Source: Hymenobacter caeli (GTDB lineage: Bacteria > Bacteroidota > Bacteroidia > Cytophagales > Hymenobacteraceae). From it: a stretch of 64,000 nucleotides of DNA. Position 1 is the first letter of the stretch; each line of letters starts with the position of its first letter. The notes beneath the pieces were generated by a model that worked only from the letters and a program-made list of their open reading frames with translations, searched no databases and was not told where the DNA came from. Below, piece by piece: positions 36,755 through 46,712 of the stretch. The position numbers were made by a program, and so were the translations under genes. The stretch is taken from contig NZ_JABSNP010000008.1 in NCBI RefSeq assembly GCF_013294115.1, positions 124,001-188,000 of the forward strand. The letters run 5' to 3'.

Positions 36755-37732
36755 TTAAAAAGACTGGGTGAGCCCCAGCTGGCCCCAGCGGTGGGTGCGG
36801 CCGCCCGCAAACTCCGGCGATACCCAGGTGGCGGCGGCGGCGAAGCTGAAGCCGTCGTGCGCCAGCGCCAGGCCCCAGGTGCCGCGCAACACCGCCCGGC
36901 GCACGTCGGCGGCCGCCAGCGTGTAGGGGCTGCGGTTGAAAAGACCGCCTTGCAGCGTGGCGTCGTAGCCCACGAGTCGGCCGTTCAGCGCGGCCTGGCC
37001 GTAGCATTGCCAGCGGTGCAAGCCCGCGTGCGGGCCGGGCGCGGCTCCGCCCAGGTTGGCAAAATACGGGTTGAGCTGGCCGACGCGGAGCCGGACGCCA
37101 GTGCCGGCGTAGGTGTAGAGCGTGCCCACCGAGGCTTCGGCCGTGCCCAGCAGCTCGGCGCGGCCGGGGACGGCCAGCAGCTGCTTTTCGTACGCTGCGC
37201 AGTAGCCCAGCACGGGCGCGTTGCGGATTTGGTGGTCCCAGCCGCGCGGCTCCTCGCCGCCGGTGAGGCGGTGAAGGGCGGTTTGCACCTGCTTGCCCCC
37301 GGCGGCCGGGCCGATGAAGCCGACGTCCAGGGCCGTGGTGAGCCGCTGGTAGCGGGCGGACCGGTTGCCGACGCGAAAGAAGGAAGCGTAGAGGTACGCC
37401 GCGTACGGCCGGTCCCCGACGCGCACGGCCGGGTCCGCGATGCTCAGGGGCGTGAAGCCGTCGTAGCGCAGCCCGAGGCCGTGGTACTGGGTGCTGCCCC
37501 GGGGGCCCCCGGGCAGCAGGTGCCGGGTGGGCAGGCGGGCCAGCGCCGGGTGCACCAGCGCCAAGGTCATGCCCTGCGTGAAGTAGTAGTCGGTGCGGAA
37601 AAACAGGTCGTTGGCGTAGGTGTAGCTCAGCAGCCGGTCGGGGCTAACGGGGCGCAGGGTATCGGCCGGCACCGGCGCGGCGCGGCTACCGAAACTCAGC
37701 AACACCGGGAGCAGGAGGTAGGGTGGGCGCAT
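36755..37732 (-). CDS. LpxR-like outer-membrane lipid A 3-O-deacylase (DUF2219)
   Basis: A 325-residue precursor with a signal peptide to about residue 24, followed by a barrel. Motifs of the LpxR family are present: N41 and D42 (YANDLFF), the Thr in FTQGMTLAL and the loop GDRPYAAYLY. LpxR removes the 3'-acyloxyacyl chain from lipid A in the outer leaflet. The strand pattern and terminal aromatic residue fit a beta-barrel. The activity is inferred from these residues. Confidence 0.82.
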   Translation of the reverse strand: MRPPYLLLPVLLSFGSRAAPVPADTLRPVSPDRLLSYTYANDLFFRTDYYFTQGMTLALVHPALARLPTRHLLPGGPRGSTQYHGLGLRYDGFTPLSIADPAVRVGDRPYAAYLYASFFRVGNRSARYQRLTTALDVGFIGPAAGGKQVQTALHRLTGGEEPRGWDHQIRNAPVLGYCAAYEKQLLAVPGRAELLGTAEASVGTLYTYAGTGVRLRVGQLNPYFANLGGAAPGPHAGLHRWQCYGQAALNGRLVGYDATLQGGLFNRSPYTLAAADVRRAVLRGTWGLALAHDGFSFAAAATWVSPEFAGGRTHRWGQLGLTQSF

Positions 37733-37852
37733 GGGTAGCAGAGCCTTACGAAGCCGGCCGGCCCCCGGATGGCCGCCCAGGCCCGGCGCTATTCGGGCGC
37801 GTGGGGCCACACTTGAAACCGGGCCGGTAAGCGGCGCGAGCGTTGCCGGTCA

Positions 37853-38095
37853 GGCAGGCCAGCGGCCGGGGCAACCCGGCCGCTGGCCTGCCCGGCGTGC
37901 CCGGGTTCGGCTTCGGGCGGCAAACAGGGGGCCGCGCGCAGGTGCCGCACCGGGGCCCTGTGGCCGGGCCAACCGGCAAAGCCACGCACCCTGGAGCCGG
38001 TTTCTTCCGGCTCCAGGATTGGGGCCGGTCCGCGTGGCCCCGTCCCGGCCCCCGCGGCCGAAAAACGTGGGCCGCGGGGGCCGGAACGGGGCCAC
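37853..38095. repeat. Cluster of three GC-rich hairpins
   Basis: Three inverted repeats follow one another. The first has perfect 18-base arms with GCAA loop (37853-37892). The second has 10-base arms (37991-38016). The third has 26-base arms with one mismatch (38034-38095). None is followed by a T-run. The whole 37733-38095 region lacks any convincing gene. Confidence 0.75.
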
Positions 38096-38426
38096 GCCAA
38101 CGAAAGGCGTTAAAAAGGATTTGTCGGCTGGTAAAATCATAAGAATAAATTGTATTTATCTATGCCAAGTATGGTAATTGTTCGGCCTGGAGCCCTCGTT
38201 ATAGCCTCGTCGCTTGGCCATTCCGAATACCACGAATTATCATTTTCTGTACGTAGCAATACTAATTGACATACAGCTATTTGCACAAGAAATAAAATGC
38301 TTGATGCCTGATAAATAATTTATTTTTGCGAAATACGGACCACCTTATTTTTGGTTGTTTACGTAATGACTGGTAATATTCCGTTACCATGAAACGCGGG
38401 GCTCCACCGCGCCGGTACTCTGCCCC
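38096..38426. other. AT-rich promoter region upstream of PAS histidine kinase
   Basis: These 331 bases change abruptly from very GC-rich to AT-rich. I see no gene. Two candidate -7 words occur, at 38321-38328 and 38346-38353 (both TATTTTTG). The first one's TTTG could also serve as -33 for the second. Confidence 0.5.
38321..38353 (+). promoter_or_regulatory. Probable promoter of PAS kinase and response regulator
   Basis: TTTG at 38325-38328 and TATTTTTG at 38346-38353, with a 17-base spacer, match the Bacteroidota promoter pattern. The kinase ATG is 73 bases downstream. Confidence 0.5.
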
Positions 38427-39851
38427 ATGAACAACGTGCTACCCGTAGTAGAAAGCGAGCAACGGTTTCGTTCGCTGTTCGACCATAACCCCGACCTGGT
38501 GCTGTTCCAGGACGCGGCCGGGCTCATTCTGGACGCCAACCCGGCGTTTCTCGCTTTCATGGGCGAGGACCGGGCCGACGTGCTGGGCCGCCCCCTCACC
38601 GACTTCCTGCCCCCGGCGCTGCACGCCCTATTCAACGAGAAGCTGCGCGAGGCGTGCCGGGGCCACATGGTGCAGTTCGACGTGGCCGTGCCGTTTGCCG
38701 GCGAGGCCCCCACGATGCTGAGCGTTACCAAGATACCGCTGATGGTGCAGGGCACCGTGGCCGGCGTGCACGTGGTGGCCAGCGACGTGACGGAACAGTT
38801 TGCCTCGCACCAAACCATTCGCGACCAAGCCCACAAGCTCAACACCATTTTCGAGAGCATCACGGACGCCTTTTTCCTCATGGACCGGGAGTGGCGCTTC
38901 ACCTACGTCAACAGCGAAATGGAGCGCCTGCTGAACGTGCAGCGGGAGCACGTCATCGGGCGGGACATGTGGGAGGTTTTTCCCGAAGAAAAGCACGGGG
39001 CGTTCCACAGGCAGTACCAACACGCGTTTGAAACGGACCAGGCCGTGCATTTCGAGGCCTTTTTTGCCAAAGGGCAGCGGTGGCTGGACGTGAAGGCGTT
39101 TCCCTCGCAGGAAGGGCTGTCGGTGTATTTCGCCGACGTCACGGAGAAGGTGCAGTCGCAGCAGGAGTTGTACCGGCAGCACAGCGACTTGCAGCAGTTC
39201 ACCTACATCGTGTCGCACAACCTGCGGGCCCCGCTCGCCAACGCCCTGGGCCTGGCCGACCTGCTCGGCTCGCTCGACAAGCATTCGGCAGATTATGAAT
39301 TGACCCTGAAACACTTGCAGGCCAGCACCCAGCAGCTCGACGCCGTGCTGCGCGACATGAACACGATCCTTTCCATCCGCGACAAGCAGGGCGTGGCCGC
39401 GGCCGAGCCCGTGCTGCTGGCCGCCGCGGTGGAGCAGGCCTGCCTGAGCCTGGCCGAGCCCCTGGCGCAGTGCGGCGGCGACGTGGTGCTCGACGTGCCG
39501 GCCGGCCTGCACGTGCTGGGCCACCGGGCCTACCTGCACAGCATCTTCTTCAACCTGCTCTCGAACGCCGTGAAGTACCGCGCCCCCGCACGGGCCCTGC
39601 GCGTGGGCATCGCGGCCACCGCCCGGCCCGACGGGGGGGTGCGGGTGGCCTTCGCCGACAACGGCTCGGGCTTCGACCTGGAAAAGGCCGGGGCCGACGT
39701 GTTCCGGCTCTACAAGCGGTTCCACAGCGGCCCGGCCGGCCGCGGCATGGGCCTGTACCTGGTGAAGGCCCACGTGGAGGCCATGGGCGGCCGCGTCGAG
39801 GTGCAAAGCGCCCTCAACGAGGGCACCCAATTCGTTCTGTACTTCCCCTAA
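38427..39851 (+). CDS. PAS-domain sensor histidine kinase
   Basis: A 474-residue soluble kinase without membrane segments. It has two PAS domains (about 10-125 and 135-245), then a dimerisation helix with the phosphorylated H264 (YIVSHNLRAPL), and an HATPase domain with NLLSNAVKY (N box) and DNGSGFD (G1). It should sense a cytoplasmic ligand. The response-regulator gene follows after seven bases, and both are probably translated from one mRNA. Confidence 0.92.
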   Translation: MNNVLPVVESEQRFRSLFDHNPDLVLFQDAAGLILDANPAFLAFMGEDRADVLGRPLTDFLPPALHALFNEKLREACRGHMVQFDVAVPFAGEAPTMLSVTKIPLMVQGTVAGVHVVASDVTEQFASHQTIRDQAHKLNTIFESITDAFFLMDREWRFTYVNSEMERLLNVQREHVIGRDMWEVFPEEKHGAFHRQYQHAFETDQAVHFEAFFAKGQRWLDVKAFPSQEGLSVYFADVTEKVQSQQELYRQHSDLQQFTYIVSHNLRAPLANALGLADLLGSLDKHSADYELTLKHLQASTQQLDAVLRDMNTILSIRDKQGVAAAEPVLLAAAVEQACLSLAEPLAQCGGDVVLDVPAGLHVLGHRAYLHSIFFNLLSNAVKYRAPARALRVGIAATARPDGGVRVAFADNGSGFDLEKAGADVFRLYKRFHSGPAGRGMGLYLVKAHVEAMGGRVEVQSALNEGTQFVLYFP

Positions 39852-39858
39852 CCTCGCA

Positions 39859-40263
39859 ATGGCTATGGATACCTTGCTCATCGACGACGACTCCATCGGC
39901 GTGTTTCTCACCGAGCGCCTGCTGAAACGCGAAGGCTTTGCTGAAAACATTATTTCTTACCACTCGGCCACCGAGGCCCTCGCCTTCCTGCAACGGGCGC
40001 GGCCCGAGGAGCTGCCCCGGGTCATCTTCCTCGACCTGAACATGCCCGTGATGAGCGGCTGGGACTTTTTGGAAGCCCTGCAACCACAGCAGGACCAGTT
40101 GGCCGGGCGCTGCCACATCTACATCCTCACCTCTTCGCTGGCCCACACCGATTCGGACCGCACCCAAGAGTTTCCCCTGGTCGAGGGCCTCATCCACAAG
40201 CCGTTGGACAGCGGGCAAATCCAGGCCATACGGGCCCAGGTGATGGCCACCAGCGGCTCATGA
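39859..40263 (+). CDS. Single-domain response regulator
   Basis: A 134-residue receiver without output domain. It has the acidic pocket DDD at 9-11, the phospho-acceptor D59 (IFLDLNMP) and K114 (LIHKPLD). It sits seven bases after the PAS kinase and is its likely partner. With no DNA-binding domain it presumably signals by protein contact, as in CheY-like or phosphorelay intermediates. Confidence 0.93.
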   Translation: MAMDTLLIDDDSIGVFLTERLLKREGFAENIISYHSATEALAFLQRARPEELPRVIFLDLNMPVMSGWDFLEALQPQQDQLAGRCHIYILTSSLAHTDSDRTQEFPLVEGLIHKPLDSGQIQAIRAQVMATSGS

Positions 40264-40285
40264 CGGGCCGCGGGGCCCCGGCGGG

Positions 40286-42706
40286 CTACAGGCCGGGGCC
40301 CAGCTGCCGGGCCTGGCCGGGCCGGAGCCGCACGGCAATGGTTTTGCCGCCGTAGCGCACCTTGGCGGCGGTGCCGGTGGTGCTGCGGATGGTGGCGGCC
40401 AGCAGCTTGCCGTTCTGCCAGGCCAGGTCCACCTCGAAGCCCCCGCGGGCCCGCAGGCCGGCCACGCGGCCGGTGGGCCAGGCGGCGGGCAGGGCGGGCA
40501 GCAGGTCGAGGGCCCCGTCCTGGCTTTGGAGCAGCAGCTCGCCGATGCCGGCGGTGCCGCCGAAGTTGCCGTCGATCTGGAACGGCGGGTGGGCGCAGAA
40601 CAGGTTGGGGTAGGTGCCGCCGCCGGTGTTGTACTGCGTGGCTTGCAGGCCGGTGAGGTGCAGCAGGTTGCGCAGCAGCTGGTGGGCGTGGTCGCCGTCG
40701 CGCAGGCGGGCCCAGAAGCTGATTTTCCAGGCCAGGCTCCAGCCGGTGCCGTCGTCGCCGCGCAGCTCGAGGGTGCGGCGGGCGGCGGCGGCCAGCGCGG
40801 GCGTGCCGAGCGGCGAAATCTGCCGGCCCGGGTAGAGCCCGAACAGGTGCGATACGTGCCGGTGGTGGGGCTCGGCGTCGTCCCAGTCCTTGTACCACTC
40901 CTGGAGGTTGCCTTTTTTGCCGATGTGGAACGGGAACAGCTGGGCCTGCTTGGCCACCAGCAGCTGCCGGAAATCGGCGTCCACGCCCAGCACCTCAGAC
41001 GCCTCGATGGTGTTCGTGAACAAGTCGCGGATGATGGACATGTCCATCGTGGAGGCCACCGAGATGCTGCCTTTTTCGCCCTTTTCGGTGATGAACACGT
41101 TTTCGGGCGACGACGAGGGCATGGTCACCAGCAGGCCGTCTTTGTCGGGCACCAGGTAATCGAGGCAGAACACGGCGGCGTCCTTCATCAGCGGGTAGGC
41201 CGTGGTGCGCAGGTAGTTGGCGTCGTTCGTGAAGCGGTAGTGCTCCCACAAGTGCTGGCTCAGCCAGGGGGCCCCCATGTTCCAGTTGGCCCAGGTGGGG
41301 GCTCCTTTGCCGAGGTCGCCCACCGGGTTGCTCGTGGCCCAGAGGTCGGAGTTGTGGTGCACGGCCCAGCCCCGGGCCCCGTAGAAGTTGTGGGCCGTGG
41401 CGCGGCCGGTCACGGCCAGCGCCTGGATGAGGGCCAGCAGCGGCTCGTGCAGTTCGGAGAGGTTGGCGGTTTCGGCCGGCCAGTAGTTCATCTCCGCGTT
41501 GATGTTGGTGGTGTAGTTGCTGCTCCACGGGGGCCGCACGCTGTTGTTCCAGATGCCCTGGAGGTTGGCCGCCTGCCCGCCCGGCCGCGAGCAGGAAATC
41601 AATAAATAGCGCCCGTACTGGTAGTACATGGCCTCCAGGGCCGGGTCGGGGGCCCCGTCGGCGTAGTGCTTCAGGCGCTCTAGGGTGGGCAGCGGGGCCC
41701 CCGCCGGGTCGGGGCCCAGGTCCAGGCCCACGCGGTTGAAGTAGTGCTGGTAGTCCTGCACATGGCGCTGGCGCAGGGCTCTGAACGACCGGGCAAACGC
41801 CGGGGTCAGGTAACTGGCCGCCAGCCGGTCCTCGTCTTTACCGTCGCGGTCGGGGCACTTGTCGTACCCGTTGAAGCTGGTGGCGGCCGAGAGGTAGAGC
41901 AGCACTTCGGTGGCGCGGCGCACGTGCAGGCCGGCGGCGTCGGCGGCCACGGTGCCGCCCCGGTTTTTGGCCTTCAGGCGCAGCTCGAAGCGCATGCCCC
42001 GGCACCCGCCGGGGGCCGCGTACACCACCGGCTGGGCGTTGTAGCTCACGTAGCTGGGGTCGGTGTGCGCGGGGGCCTGGCCGCGCAGCACCAGCTCGCC
42101 GGCCCCGCCGGGGGCCACGGCGAAGTGCAGCTGGCTGGTGGCCGAAACGTCGAAGGTGAGCCCGCCCTTGCGGCTGCTTTTAAACTGCACCACAATCACC
42201 TGGTCGGGGGCCGAGGCCAGGATTTCGCGGCTGTACTGCACCCCGCCGGCCGTGAACCGGGTGGTGGCCGTGGCATCGGTTAGGTCCAGGTCGCGGTAGT
42301 AGTCGGTGGGGGCCCCGGCGAAGGCCTGCTTGATTGCCACGTCGCCGAGCGGCATGTAGGCCTCCGTGTACAGGCCCTGCATCTGGTGGCACAGCGCCTC
42401 GGCCTTTAGGTAGTCCTCTTTGGCAAGCGCCGCCCGCACCTGCGGCAGGTAGCTGGCCGCCGCGGGGTTGGGGTCGAGGTTGGCCGGCCCGCCCGACCAC
42501 AAGCTACTCTCGTTCAGCGAGAGCAGCTCCTCGCCCGGCCGCCCGAACACCATCGCCCCGAGCCGGCCGTTGCCCACCGGCAGGGCCTCCGTCCAGGTGG
42601 CGGCGGGGGCGGCGTACCACAGCTTCGGGGGCTGCTGGGCGCGGGCCGCCGGCCGGGGCCCCAGTAAAAGGCTGGTGGCCAAGAGCAATTGTTGCGCTTG
42701 GCGCAT
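40286..42706 (-). CDS. GH95 alpha-L-fucosidase-like glycosidase
   Basis: An 806-residue secreted enzyme with a signal peptide to about residue 23. It shows the GH95 layout: an N-terminal beta-sandwich ([13 protein letters not shown]), an (alpha/alpha)6 barrel and a C-terminal domain. Catalytic motifs of AfcA are recognisable: [13 protein letters not shown] with the paired Asn residues, PSSSPEN with the catalytic Glu, and FQIDGNFGG with an essential Asp. Typical members remove alpha-1,2-fucose (or L-galactose) from glycans. No polysaccharide-utilisation genes surround it. Linkage specificity is inferred. Confidence 0.93.
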   Translation of the reverse strand: MRQAQQLLLATSLLLGPRPAARAQQPPKLWYAAPAATWTEALPVGNGRLGAMVFGRPGEELLSLNESSLWSGGPANLDPNPAAASYLPQVRAALAKEDYLKAEALCHQMQGLYTEAYMPLGDVAIKQAFAGAPTDYYRDLDLTDATATTRFTAGGVQYSREILASAPDQVIVVQFKSSRKGGLTFDVSATSQLHFAVAPGGAGELVLRGQAPAHTDPSYVSYNAQPVVYAAPGGCRGMRFELRLKAKNRGGTVAADAAGLHVRRATEVLLYLSAATSFNGYDKCPDRDGKDEDRLAASYLTPAFARSFRALRQRHVQDYQHYFNRVGLDLGPDPAGAPLPTLERLKHYADGAPDPALEAMYYQYGRYLLISCSRPGGQAANLQGIWNNSVRPPWSSNYTTNINAEMNYWPAETANLSELHEPLLALIQALAVTGRATAHNFYGARGWAVHHNSDLWATSNPVGDLGKGAPTWANWNMGAPWLSQHLWEHYRFTNDANYLRTTAYPLMKDAAVFCLDYLVPDKDGLLVTMPSSSPENVFITEKGEKGSISVASTMDMSIIRDLFTNTIEASEVLGVDADFRQLLVAKQAQLFPFHIGKKGNLQEWYKDWDDAEPHHRHVSHLFGLYPGRQISPLGTPALAAAARRTLELRGDDGTGWSLAWKISFWARLRDGDHAHQLLRNLLHLTGLQATQYNTGGGTYPNLFCAHPPFQIDGNFGGTAGIGELLLQSQDGALDLLPALPAAWPTGRVAGLRARGGFEVDLAWQNGKLLAATIRSTTGTAAKVRYGGKTIAVRLRPGQARQLGPGL

Positions 42707-42776
42707 AAGAACAGCGGTGCGTGAGGTCGGCCCAAAACCCATTGGAGGCCCTAAGTAACGACGCGTGGCACGGGCT

Positions 42777-43859
42777 TTACAGCGGCAGCTGGATGTAGAA
42801 GGTGGTGCCGACGTTTTCCTGGCTCTCGAACCGGATGGTGCCCTGGTGGAGCTGCACCAGGGCGCGGATAATCGACATGCCCAGGCCGGTGGTTTTCTCG
42901 CCGCGCAGGCCCGGCCGGCGGGCTTCGGTGAAGCGGTCGAACAGCGCGGGCTGGAGCTTTTCGGGAATGCCCACGCCGTCGTCGGCCACGGTCACCAGCA
43001 CGTGCCGGGGGTGCTGCTCCAGGGCCACGGCAATGTGGCCGTCCTCGCGGGTGAACTTGATGGCGTTCGACACCAGGTTGTTGACGACCTGCAAAAACTT
43101 GTTGTTGTCCAGCTCCACGTACACGTCGGGCGGGCTGCTGAAGCTGAAGTGCTTGGCCACCAGGTGCTCGGCCTGCTGGTAGGTGTCCATCACCTGGCGC
43201 AGGCTGGTGGTCAGGTTCACGCGGCGGCGCTTGAGTTGCACGCTGGCCGATTCGGCAAACTCGACGTCCACAAAGTCGCGGATAAGGTTCACGCTGTCGC
43301 GGCAGGTGTCGCGCATCACCCGCACCAGCTTTTCGAGCTGCGGGTCGCGCAGGGCCTCCGTCTTCTCCTGGAAGTACCCGGCCATTTGCTCCATCATGTT
43401 GAAGGGCCCGGCCAGGTCGTGGGAAAGAATTTCCAGCGTGGTGTTCTTCTTGGCCATGAATTTATCGGCGTTGCGCGTGTACTCCTGCTCCACCGTCACG
43501 TCTTGCACCGTGCCGCAGAGCAGCACCTGGCCGTCGCTGGCCACCGTGCGGCGGGCCAGCACGCGCAACCATTGCGAGGAGGCGTCCGGGCTGGGCTGCA
43601 TCCGCAGCAACAAGTCGTCGTGCATGGCGCCCGTCGCCAGCTGCTTCAGGCAGGCCAGGGCGTACGCGCGGTCGTCCCCCGGGATGCGGTGCAGCAGGCC
43701 GGGCAAATCGGCGTCGATGGTAGCGCGGCGGGCCGGGGCAAACAGCTGCTCATACGTCTCGTTAACGTACAGCACCTTAGCTTCGCTGACGCTGTAGGCA
43801 AAAAACAGGAGCGGGTTGCCTTCGGCCAGGTGGTGCAGTATTTCGGTCTGGTCTATCAT
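42777..43859 (-). CDS. PAS-like sensor histidine kinase
   Basis: A 360-residue soluble kinase. An N-terminal PAS-like domain (about 1-125) leads into a helix with H147 in [12 protein letters not shown]. The HATPase domain has [17 protein letters not shown] and the G2 motif GLGMSII. It lies upstream of the GH95 gene on the same strand but points to no regulator nearby, so its response regulator is elsewhere. No membrane segment is seen. Confidence 0.9.
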   Translation of the reverse strand: MIDQTEILHHLAEGNPLLFFAYSVSEAKVLYVNETYEQLFAPARRATIDADLPGLLHRIPGDDRAYALACLKQLATGAMHDDLLLRMQPSPDASSQWLRVLARRTVASDGQVLLCGTVQDVTVEQEYTRNADKFMAKKNTTLEILSHDLAGPFNMMEQMAGYFQEKTEALRDPQLEKLVRVMRDTCRDSVNLIRDFVDVEFAESASVQLKRRRVNLTTSLRQVMDTYQQAEHLVAKHFSFSSPPDVYVELDNNKFLQVVNNLVSNAIKFTREDGHIAVALEQHPRHVLVTVADDGVGIPEKLQPALFDRFTEARRPGLRGEKTTGLGMSIIRALVQLHQGTIRFESQENVGTTFYIQLPL

Positions 43860-44089
43860 GGTGCGTGCGGGGGCCGGAAGCACGGTGAAAGTCCATTGCG
43901 GCGGTTCCCAATCGGTAAAGATTGCCAGTCGAAGTTAGCCAAGCGCACCCACTTCCCCAAAAACACAGGGGCCCCGGCCACGGCAAGGCGGACGGCAACG
44001 CCTGCCAAGCGGCCCAAATTAAAGGCCAAAATGTCGGCGAATAGCGCCCGCGCGCCACTTCCCGCTCCGCTAGCTGCGCCCAAGGCGGG

Positions 44090-45823
44090 CTACGCCGCCC
44101 GCCCCAGCCGCGAGTGCTTGTAGCCGTAGCCGAAGTACACCACCAGCCCAATCAGCAGCCACACGAAGAACAGCGCCCAGTTGCTGATGCCGAGCTGCGT
44201 CATCAGGTACAGGTTGATGAGCAGGCCCAGGGTGGGCAGCAGCGAGAGGCTTTTCTGGAACGACACCACCGCCAGGCCCCCGCAAAACAGCAGGAACACG
44301 AGCATGGGAATCTGGTGGCGGAAGCCCTCGTAGCCGTCGCCGAAGCTGGCCAGGTGGGCGAAGGCGCGCACCTCGGCCTGGTTGTAGCGCCAGAGCAGGG
44401 CCCCGCCGATGACCAAGACGGTTATCACCAGCCACTTGCCGTTGATGTACGGCACCGTGAAGCGGGCCTCGGAGCGGCCGTAGGGGTCGATGATGAGGAT
44501 GCCGCCGCAGACCAGCGCGAAGGCAAACAGGGTGCCGATGCTGGTGAGGTCCACCACCAAATCCATGTTGAGCACCAGGGCCGGCACGCCCACGAAAATG
44601 CCCGTGACGATGGTGGCGAACGAGGGCGTGTGGAAGCGCGGGTGGATGCGGGTGAACACCTGGGGCAGCAGGCCGTCGCGGGCCATCGTGAGCCAGATGC
44701 GCGGCTGCCCCAGCTGGAACACCAGCAGCACCGAGGCCATGGCGAACACGGCGCTCACCGCCACCAGGCCCGAAAGGCGCGGCAGCCCCACCCGGGCAAA
44801 CACGAACGAGAGCGGGTCGCCCACGCCCAGCTCCTTGTACGACACCATGCCGGTGAGCACCAGCGTGATGACCACGTACAGCACCGTGCAGATGATGAGG
44901 GCGTACATCATGGCCTTGGGCAGGTCGCGCTGCGGGTTGTTGCACTCCTCGGCCGTCGTCGAAATGGCGTCGAAGCCGATGTAGGCGAAGAACACCGCCG
45001 ACACGCCCTTGAGCACGCCGCCCACCCCGTGGGGCGCAAACGGGTGCCAGTTGACCGGCTGGATATAGAAGGCCCCCACGGCAATGACCACGGCCACCAC
45101 CACCAGCTTCAGCGCCACCAGGATGTTAGAAGCATTTTTGCTCTCCTTGATGCCCACGTACACGAGGCAGGTGATGAGCACCGTGATGCCGAAGGCCGGC
45201 AGGTCGGCCACGAAGTGCCAGTCGCCGAAGAGCACGGGGGCCGCGTTCCAGATTTTGTAGCCCTCGAGCTGGGCCGCCGTGGCCTGGGCCAGCGGCTGGT
45301 GGGCTTCCCTGATTTTGACGACGGCCTCGTAGCCCTGGTAGGCCCCCTGGGCCCCCGTGCTGAGGTAGGCCGGGATGTGCAGCCCGATGCCGTCCAGAAG
45401 CCCGGTGAAATAGTCGGACCAGGAGATGGCCACCACGATGTTGCCCACCGCGTACTCCATAATCAGGGCCCAGCCGATAATCCAGGCCGCCAGCTCGCCA
45501 AACGAGGCGTAGGCGTAGGTGTAGGCCGAGCCGCTGACCGGGATGGTGGCCGCGAACTGGGCGTAGCACAGCGCCGAAAACGCGCAGGCCACCGCCGTGA
45601 ACACGAACAGCAGCGACACCGCGGGGCCCCCGTCGAGGCTGGCCTTGCCAATGGTGCTGAAAATGCCCGCCCCGATGATGGCCGCGATGCCCAGGGCCGT
45701 GAGGTCGCGCACGGTGAGGTGGCGCTCCAGGCCCCCGCCGGGGCCGTCGTGGTCGGCCGGCGGGTTTTGGAGGATGGATTCGACGGTTTTGCGGCGGAAG
45801 AGAGAAGTGGTGGCGGGAGGCAT
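44090..45823 (-). CDS. APC-family (cationic) amino-acid permease
   Basis: A 577-residue inner-membrane protein of the APC superfamily with 12-14 helices. It begins LGIAAIIGAGIFSTIG, the unwound first helix of the family. EECNNPQRDLP and the C-terminal extension fit the CAT-like subgroup. It imports an amino acid, probably cationic. The ATG at 45823 is chosen because the nine upstream codons look unconserved. It is divergent from the next gene by 113 bases. Confidence 0.9.
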   Translation of the reverse strand: MPPATTSLFRRKTVESILQNPPADHDGPGGGLERHLTVRDLTALGIAAIIGAGIFSTIGKASLDGGPAVSLLFVFTAVACAFSALCYAQFAATIPVSGSAYTYAYASFGELAAWIIGWALIMEYAVGNIVVAISWSDYFTGLLDGIGLHIPAYLSTGAQGAYQGYEAVVKIREAHQPLAQATAAQLEGYKIWNAAPVLFGDWHFVADLPAFGITVLITCLVYVGIKESKNASNILVALKLVVVAVVIAVGAFYIQPVNWHPFAPHGVGGVLKGVSAVFFAYIGFDAISTTAEECNNPQRDLPKAMMYALIICTVLYVVITLVLTGMVSYKELGVGDPLSFVFARVGLPRLSGLVAVSAVFAMASVLLVFQLGQPRIWLTMARDGLLPQVFTRIHPRFHTPSFATIVTGIFVGVPALVLNMDLVVDLTSIGTLFAFALVCGGILIIDPYGRSEARFTVPYINGKWLVITVLVIGGALLWRYNQAEVRAFAHLASFGDGYEGFRHQIPMLVFLLFCGGLAVVSFQKSLSLLPTLGLLINLYLMTQLGISNWALFFVWLLIGLVVYFGYGYKHSRLGRAA

Positions 45824-45936
45824 TCGGCCGGGAAAAAGTTGGACTAGCAAAGTAGTAAGCGGGCAAGTTACGGCCCGGCCGTGTGCAATTTGGCCCGGCG
45901 CGGCATCAAGGCCAAAACCACCCTAACTTTCCTCCC

Positions 45937-46686
45937 ATGGCCCCGCGCTCCACCTCTGTTCACATCCCCCGGCCCTGCGCCCAAAGCTGGGCCGCCATGA
46001 CGCCCCAGGGCCCCGGCCGCCACTGCGCCGCCTGCCAAAAAACGGTGGTGGACTTCACCCAAAAAACCGACGCCGAGATTTTAGCGGCGCTGACGCGGGC
46101 CGCCGGCGGCACCTGCGGGCGCTTCCGCGCCGAGCAGCTAGCGCGGCCGCTGCTGCCGCTAGTTGCCCAGGGCCCCAGCCGCTGGCGGGTCTGGCTGGCG
46201 GCCGCCGTGGCGGTGTGGGGCCTGCGGGAAGGTGCGGGGGCCCCGGCCAAGGCGCAAGTAACCACGGAGCTACGGCCACTTGGGGCCCCAGCGACGCAGT
46301 TCGACAGTAACCAGCTGCAAAAGAAGGTATTGGTTGAAGGCAAAATAACTGATGGCTCTACCCACGAGGGACTGCCAGGCGCGACCGTTTCGTTGAAAGG
46401 CACAAACATTTGGTGTTCAACCAAAGCAGACGGTACCTTTCAATTGACTGTGCCAGAAGAATATGCGGAATCTGCTTCCTTGGCCGTGATTGTTTCTTTT
46501 GTTGGCTATGAAACGCAGCAAGTAGCGGTTACTGCGAAAACTGGCGTACCAGTTGTTGAGGTGGCGCTTGCCCTTAACGTTACGTTTCTGGGGGGACCTG
46601 AGCTCATCCTACCTCTTTCCAATCCCTGGCCCTGGCATCCGCGCCGCTTCTATAACTGGCTCGCCCGTCCCTTTCGCCGGGGCTAA
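45937..46686 (+). CDS. Cysteine-motif membrane protein with carboxypeptidase-like domain
   Basis: A 249-residue protein. Residues 10-60 carry C14, C30, C33 and C60 in IPRPCAQSW and GRHCAACQKTVVDF, which looks like a small zinc-binding module of a kind I associate with Hymenobacter. A membrane segment follows at about 83-98, ending WGLREGAGAP. A carboxypeptidase-regulatory-like domain (about 128-205; GKITDGSTHEGLPGATVSLKG) lies outside. The next gene is a shorter paralogue. Two 17-base direct repeats at 46004-46020 and 46166-46182 flank the cysteine-rich segment. Confidence 0.75.
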   Translation: MAPRSTSVHIPRPCAQSWAAMTPQGPGRHCAACQKTVVDFTQKTDAEILAALTRAAGGTCGRFRAEQLARPLLPLVAQGPSRWRVWLAAAVAVWGLREGAGAPAKAQVTTELRPLGAPATQFDSNQLQKKVLVEGKITDGSTHEGLPGATVSLKGTNIWCSTKADGTFQLTVPEEYAESASLAVIVSFVGYETQQVAVTAKTGVPVVEVALALNVTFLGGPELILPLSNPWPWHPRRFYNWLARPFRRG

Positions 46687-46712
46687 ACCAGTAATTGTTA
46701 GTCCTATTCATC

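Noticed and set aside
37789-38142. Several overlapping frames of 79-140 codons in the hairpin region on both strands
   Set aside because: All are Gly/Pro/Arg-rich and follow from the GC-rich palindromes. None has a domain or plausible start context.
44114-45847. A 577-codon plus-strand frame opposite the amino-acid permease
   Set aside because: The permease frame has the APC-family motifs and helices. The opposite frame is charged low-complexity sequence.
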